Source: Corynebacterium efficiens YS-314 (lineage in GTDB: Bacteria; Actinomycetota; Actinomycetes; Mycobacteriales; Mycobacteriaceae). Taken from it: a stretch of 64,000 bases of DNA. The notes under the pieces were generated by a model. That model saw only the letters and a program-made list of their open reading frames with translations. It had not been told where the DNA came from and made no database searches. Below are positions 61,513 to 64,000 of this stretch, in pieces. A program made the position numbers and the translations under genes. How positions within the stretch are numbered: position 1 is the first letter of the stretch; each line of letters begins with the position of its first letter. The stretch is from contig NC_004369.1 in the NCBI RefSeq assembly GCF_000011305.1, positions 1,674,001 through 1,738,000 on the forward strand, read 5' to 3'.

Positions 61513-63718
61513 CTACATCCAGCTCAAAACCGAGGTGCGCTGCCAGCCTGGTGATCAGGTCGATGGCGGAGTCGGCGATGACGGTGCCCGGTGGGTAGAT
61601 GGCGACCGCGCCGTTGTCGTAGAGCTCCTGGAAGTCACCCGGTGGGATGACACCACCGACGGTGACCAGGATGTCCTCCCGGCCCAGGGCGGCCAGTTCC
61701 TTCTTCAGCTCAGGCAGCAGCGTGAGGTGACCGGCGGCCAGGGAGGACATGCCCACCACGTGGACATCGGCGTCCACGGCGGCGCGGGCGGCCTCGGCCG
61801 GGGTCTGGAACAGCGGTCCGACATCCACATCCATGCCCAGGTCGGCATAGGCGGAGGCGACGACCTTCTGGCCACGGTCGTGGCCGTCCTGTCCCATCTT
61901 GGCGATGAAGATACGGGGGCGGCGACCCTCCTGCTCCTCGAAGGCGTCAGCCAGGGCGATGGCGCGCTTGACGTTGGACACCTCACCCTCCTTTCCTACC
62001 TCGTCCTTGTACACACCGGACAGTGTCTTGATCTCGGCCTCGTGGCGTCCGAAGACCTCCTCCAGCGCATCGGAGATCTCACCGATGGTGGCCTTGGCGC
62101 GCGCGGCGTCGACGGCGAGCTTGAGCAGGTTCTGCTCCAGATCGCCCGGCTTCTTGTTGTCGTTGCGGGCCGCGGCGGTCAGGGCGTCCAGTGCACGGCG
62201 GGTCTCGTCCTCGTCGCGCTCGGCGCGCAGACGGGCCAGCTTCTCCAGCTGCTCGGCGCGCACCTTGGTGTTGTCAACCTTGAGGACTTCAATCTGCTCA
62301 TCCTCGTCGACGACATAGCGGTTGACACCGATAAGTGCCTGGCGGCCGGAGTCGATGCGGGCCTGGGTGCGGGCGGCGGACTCCTCGATGCGCAGCTTCG
62401 GGATGCCCTGGTCGGTGGCCTGGGCCATGCCGCCGGCCTCCTCGACCTCCTCGATGTGCTTGCGCGCGCGGTTGGCCAGCTCGTTGGTCAGCCATTCCAC
62501 GTAGTAGGAACCGGCCCACGGGTCGACCGGGCGGACGGTGCCGGACTCCTGCTGCAGCAGCAGCTGGGTGTTACGCGCGATGCGGGCGGAGAAGTCGGTT
62601 GGCAACGCGAGTGCCTCGTCGAGGGCGTTGGTGTGCAGCGACTGGGTGTGGCCCTGGGTGGCGGCCATCGCCTCGATCGCGGTGCGGGCGACGTTGTTGT
62701 AGACATCCTGGGCGGTCAGAGACCAACCGGAGGTCTGCGAGTGGGTACGCAGGGACTGGGACTTCGGGTTCTTCGGGTTGAACTTGGCCACCAGCTCGCT
62801 CCACAGGAGACGACCGGCGCGCAGCTTCGCGATCTCCATGAAGGTGTACATGGAGATACCCCAGAAGAAGGACAGGCGTGGGGCGAACTTGTCCACGTCC
62901 AGACCCACCTCCTGGCCGGCGCGGAGGTACTCGATGCCGTCGGCAAGCGTGTAGGCGAGCTCGAGGTCGGCGGTCGCTCCGGCTTCCTGGATGTGGTAGC
63001 CGGAGATGGAGATCGAGTTGAAGCGCGGCATCTTCAGGGAGGTGTACTCGAAGATGTTCGAGATGATCCTCATCGACGGCTTCGGTGGGTAGATGTAGGT
63101 GTTGCGGACCATGAACTCCTTCAGAATGTCATTCTGAATGGTTCCGGCGAGCTGCTCGGGGGCAACGCCCTGTTCCTCGGCCGCCACGATGTAGAAGGCG
63201 AGGACCGGCAGCACGGCGCCGTTCATGGTCATGGACACGGACACGCTCGACAGGTCGATGCCCTGGAAGAGTTCGCGCATGTCCAGGATGGAGTCGATGG
63301 CCACACCGGCCATGCCCACATCGCCGACCACGCGCTCATTGTCGGAGTCGTAGCCGCGGTGGGTGGCCAGGTCGAAGGCCACGGACAGGCCCTTCTGACC
63401 GGCGGCCAGGTTGCGGCGGTAGAACGCATTGGACTCGGCCGCGGTGGAGAAACCGGCGTACTGGCGGATGGTCCAGGGCTGGTTGGTGTACATGGTCGGG
63501 TACGGCCCGCGCATGAACGGCTTCTGGCCCGGGAGGGAATCCAGGGGGTGGCCGGCGGCAGCTGCTGCGGCACGGTCGTCCTCGGTGAACACGCGCTTGA
63601 CGTCGATGCCCTCCGGGGTGTTCCACACCTGGTCGGCACCGGCCGGGGCGGGGGTGGTTCCTGCATCAGCTGCGGGACCGTCGAGGGGTACCTCGGAGAA
63701 ATTGGGGATTGTGGTCAT
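61499..63718 (-). CDS. mutB: Methylmalonyl-CoA mutase, large subunit
   Basis: A 739-residue subunit that, with MutA, interconverts methylmalonyl-CoA and succinyl-CoA using adenosylcobalamin. Seen: N-terminal TIM barrel with [20 protein letters not shown], then the C-terminal B12 domain with the His ligand in DGHDRGQ (about residue 613) and [10 protein letters not shown]. The pathway links propionate and odd-chain lipids to the citric acid cycle. The start ATG 63718 is 8 bp after the mutA stop. Confidence 0.96.
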   Translation of the reverse strand: MTTIPNFSEVPLDGPAADAGTTPAPAGADQVWNTPEGIDVKRVFTEDDRAAAAAAGHPLDSLPGQKPFMRGPYPTMYTNQPWTIRQYAGFSTAAESNAFYRRNLAAGQKGLSVAFDLATHRGYDSDNERVVGDVGMAGVAIDSILDMRELFQGIDLSSVSVSMTMNGAVLPVLAFYIVAAEEQGVAPEQLAGTIQNDILKEFMVRNTYIYPPKPSMRIISNIFEYTSLKMPRFNSISISGYHIQEAGATADLELAYTLADGIEYLRAGQEVGLDVDKFAPRLSFFWGISMYTFMEIAKLRAGRLLWSELVAKFNPKNPKSQSLRTHSQTSGWSLTAQDVYNNVARTAIEAMAATQGHTQSLHTNALDEALALPTDFSARIARNTQLLLQQESGTVRPVDPWAGSYYVEWLTNELANRARKHIEEVEEAGGMAQATDQGIPKLRIEESAARTQARIDSGRQALIGVNRYVVDEDEQIEVLKVDNTKVRAEQLEKLARLRAERDEDETRRALDALTAAARNDNKKPGDLEQNLLKLAVDAARAKATIGEISDALEEVFGRHEAEIKTLSGVYKDEVGKEGEVSNVKRAIALADAFEEQEGRRPRIFIAKMGQDGHDRGQKVVASAYADLGMDVDVGPLFQTPAEAARAAVDADVHVVGMSSLAAGHLTLLPELKKELAALGREDILVTVGGVIPPGDFQELYDNGAVAIYPPGTVIADSAIDLITRLAAHLGFELDVDEDA

Positions 63719-63726
63719 GGTCTTTC

Positions 63727-64000
63727 TTATGCTCCCAGTCCGTCGAGAAGGGTGGCCAGGGTGGAGGCGGCGTCGATCTTCATGTTGAGGTAGCCGTCCG
63801 GGGCGTGCTGGGCGTTCTCGAAGCTCGCCGGGGCGCCGGCGAGCAGGATCTGCTTCGCACCCGCCGCACGGAGCTTCTCGACGACCTGCTCACCGGTGGC
63901 GGCGTACTCCTGGTCGGTTCCACAGATGACGACGATGTCGGATCCGGTGGCCGCCTCATCGAACTCCGGGGTTCCCGGGGTCAGCTCACCGGGGTTGGTC
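63727..64000 (-). CDS. mutA: Methylmalonyl-CoA mutase, small subunit, C-terminal end (cut by window)
   Basis: The last 90 residues of the small subunit, which pairs with MutB but lacks its B12 ligand histidine in the family. Seen: [21 protein letters not shown], a degenerate B12-domain fold, and LLDGLGA at the end. The gene continues past 64000. A GCTTCTCGACG motif variant lies at 63873-63883 on the plus strand. Confidence 0.93.
   Translation of the reverse strand, partial: TNPGELTPGTPEFDEAATGSDIVVICGTDQEYAATGEQVVEKLRAAGAKQILLAGAPASFENAQHAPDGYLNMKIDAASTLATLLDGLGA

Overview
This 64 kb window is chromosomal DNA from a high-G+C Corynebacterium of the C. glutamicum / C. efficiens group. The evidence is the gene content and order: a separate ppm1 and lnt pair, FxsA, MshC of mycothiol synthesis, RbpA, HelY, a Pup ligase system without proteasome core genes, and a type II NADH dehydrogenase beside a CfaS-like methyltransferase. 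The high G+C fits C. efficiens better than C. glutamicum, but this is inference. I see no rRNA, CRISPR array, prophage or insertion sequence.

Layout. 1-6.0 kb: 5' part of ndh, a CfaS-like protein, an MHS-family transporter, gpt, and mntP plus a BASS/ACR3-like transporter behind a promoter with an MntR-like site. 6.0-11.7 kb: an accessory-looking zone with two paralogous membrane-inserted alpha/beta hydrolases (one frameshifted), an AlkD-like protein, long gene-free stretches and three copies of a palindromic repeat. 11.8-18.4 kb: YceI operon, rbpA, ppm1, lnt, fxsA, lipase. 18.4-23.9 kb: truncated cobG, cobL, an SDR, pepQ, a trypsin-like protease and two small proteins. 24.0-37.8 kb: one long leftward block, apeB, trmI, arc, dop, pup, pafA, pafB, pafC, tatA, tatC, helY, which joins pupylation, tRNA methylation, Tat export and RNA helicase functions. 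37.8-42.7 kb: RecB-like nuclease, orphan HigA-like regulator, a MarR/MFS divergent pair, aspA. 42.8-51.3 kb: hisG, hisE, a HAD phosphatase, metH, a small conserved protein, mshC, uppP. 51.4-64 kb: aldo/keto-reductase-like protein, lipoprotein, pyrD, a PEBP protein, a heterodimeric ABC exporter, two tRNA-Leu(GAG), a GNAT enzyme, and meaB-mutB-mutA.

Three B12-dependent functions sit here (MetH, MutAB, and the mutase chaperone MeaB) beside remnants of B12 synthesis (CobL intact, CobG lacking its Fe-S half). The pupylation genes lack prcB/prcA, Pup ends in GGE and the ARC ATPase lacks the proteasome-docking tail, so the system probably works without a 20S core.

The most surprising signal is not a gene. 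The 11-mer GCTTNTCGACG occurs 18 times (12 times as GCTTGTCGACG) in coding and non-coding DNA, once as an inverted pair around the uppP terminator. Inside genes of several unrelated families it repeatedly encodes Leu-Val-Asp with the codons CTT-GTC-GAC. It behaves like an uptake-sequence or architectural motif.
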